A stretch of 64,000 nucleotides of DNA from positions 523,782 to 587,781 of the forward strand of contig NZ_AP019379.1 in NCBI RefSeq assembly GCF_006741185.1, in the 5' to 3' direction. Each line of letters opens with the position of its first letter. Position 1 is the stretch's first letter. Shown here one piece after another: positions 63,261-64,000 of this stretch. The position numbers were made by a program, and so were the translations under genes. The notes under the pieces were generated by a model. That model made no database searches and was not told the origin of the DNA. It saw nothing but the letters and a program-made list of their open reading frames with translations. Source of the DNA: Buchnera aphidicola (Nipponaphis monzeni) (GTDB lineage: Bacteria > Pseudomonadota > Gammaproteobacteria > Enterobacterales > Enterobacteriaceae).

Positions 63261-64000
63261 TTGTTAAATGATTTTTTTGTAGTCGAATAATGTCCTATAT
63301 ACTATAGTATTTTTAATTTGAAATAAATATTTTTTATATATATAATTATTTTTTATCTTAATTTATAAATTTAAGTTGACGTATTTATTTTTTTAATTAA
63401 ATTTAATATTTTTTTAATATTCTTAAATTCTATTTTAAAAATTAAATTTTATAATTGTTAGTATAATTCATTATAAAAATAATCGTACAGTATTCTACTG
63501 TAATTAGATGTTTGAAAAATCAATTTATATTATTTTATAATTAAATACTATTTAAAATGTAATAATATATCTTAATAAATTATTTAATAATAAAAATTAA
63601 ATTATTGAAAAACATTTTTTTAAACATTTTAGTTACTTATAAATTTTTTAATTATTTTTTTAAAAAGTGTACTAATTACTATTTTAATAAAAATTTTATA
63701 GTTATATTAAAAATATATTATTTTTGAAATTTTTTAAGTAAAATTATATTTATATTACTATAAAAAAATAAATATAAATTATTGTGTATAAAATTACTAA
63801 AAGTATAAAAAATTTTTAATAATTTTATACATGCATGTGTTTTTTTATAAAAAACTTTTTATAAAAAATGTTGTTAAAAATAAATGTACTTAAATTATTT
63901 TTTTAATATTTAAAATTTGTACAAATTAAATAAATTAAATATAAGTGTATTATAAATACATATAATAATATGTTGTAAAAACACTATTTTAAACATAAAT
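63261..64000. other. Gene-free stretch upstream of der to the window end
   Basis: About 740 bp of A/T-rich sequence. A 13-bp direct repeat of TTTTTATAAAAAA and a short palindrome ACATGCATGT lie near 63830-63870. bamB, next to der in E. coli, is not seen in the part available. Confidence 0.5.

Overview
The window looks like a chromosome segment of Buchnera aphidicola, the obligate endosymbiont of aphids. It is extremely A/T-rich, roughly four bases in five by eye. It carries a reduced but clearly enterobacterial gene set in blocks that follow E. coli order. Amino-acid biosynthesis genes useful to the host are kept (argD, aroB, aroK, ilvC, ilvD, dapF), while regulators, transporters and mobile DNA are absent. 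The heavy losses (no iscA or hscA beside hscB, no hflK/hflC/hfq between miaA and purA, a shortened rnr) suggest a strongly reduced lineage such as the Baizongia pistaciae symbiont. The strain assignment is inference.

Layout. 1-4.7 kb: fusA (cut by the window edge), rpsG, rpsL, tusBCD, then a decayed gene that I identify as fkpA. 4.7-11 kb: argD, trpS, rpe, aroB, aroK. 11.7-16.9 kb: tRNA-Ser(GGA), nfuA, bioH, ssb, dnaB. 17.5-25.1 kb: gshB, ruvX, yggS, hemW, trmB, mutY, yggX, sbcB. 25.5-32.3 kb: tRNA-Asn, tRNA-Ile2, dut, rplI-rpsR-rpsF, a shortened rnr, purA. 32.3-34.9 kb is a 2.6 kb gene desert. 34.9-42.1 kb: miaA, pgi, orn, tRNA-Gly, rpmE, with long empty stretches. 42.7-48 kb: hslVU, fpr and an unrecognised gene (probably yba3) with a doubtful small companion frame. 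49-58.6 kb: dapF, tRNA-Pro/His/Arg, rho, trxA, rep, ilvC, ilvD. 58.8-63.3 kb: tRNA-Trp, iscS, iscU, hscB, fdx, der.

How the genes work together. Translation is covered by three 30S genes, two 50S genes, EF-G, eight tRNAs and tRNA-modifying enzymes (TusBCD, MiaA, TrmB, TrpRS). Replication and repair are represented by DnaB, SSB, Rep, MutY, ExoI and Dut. Fe-S biogenesis is a minimal set: IscS, IscU, HscB, Fdx and NfuA, with YggX nearby, and no HscA in the locus. IlvC and IlvD act in branched-chain amino-acid synthesis, AroB and AroK in the shikimate pathway, ArgD in arginine and probably lysine synthesis, and DapF in lysine and murein synthesis.

Most striking observations: (1) a recognisable in-place fkpA pseudogene; (2) a 46-bp perfect inverted repeat directly upstream of ilvD; (3) HscB and an IscU with an intact HscA-docking motif but no hscA in the operon; (4) the orphan yba3-like gene followed by a 14-bp perfect hairpin; (5) further long perfect inverted repeats in otherwise structureless intergenic DNA; (6) an RNase R without its N-terminal RNA-binding domains and a Der with a degenerate first GTPase site. 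I see no CRISPR array, insertion sequence or prophage.
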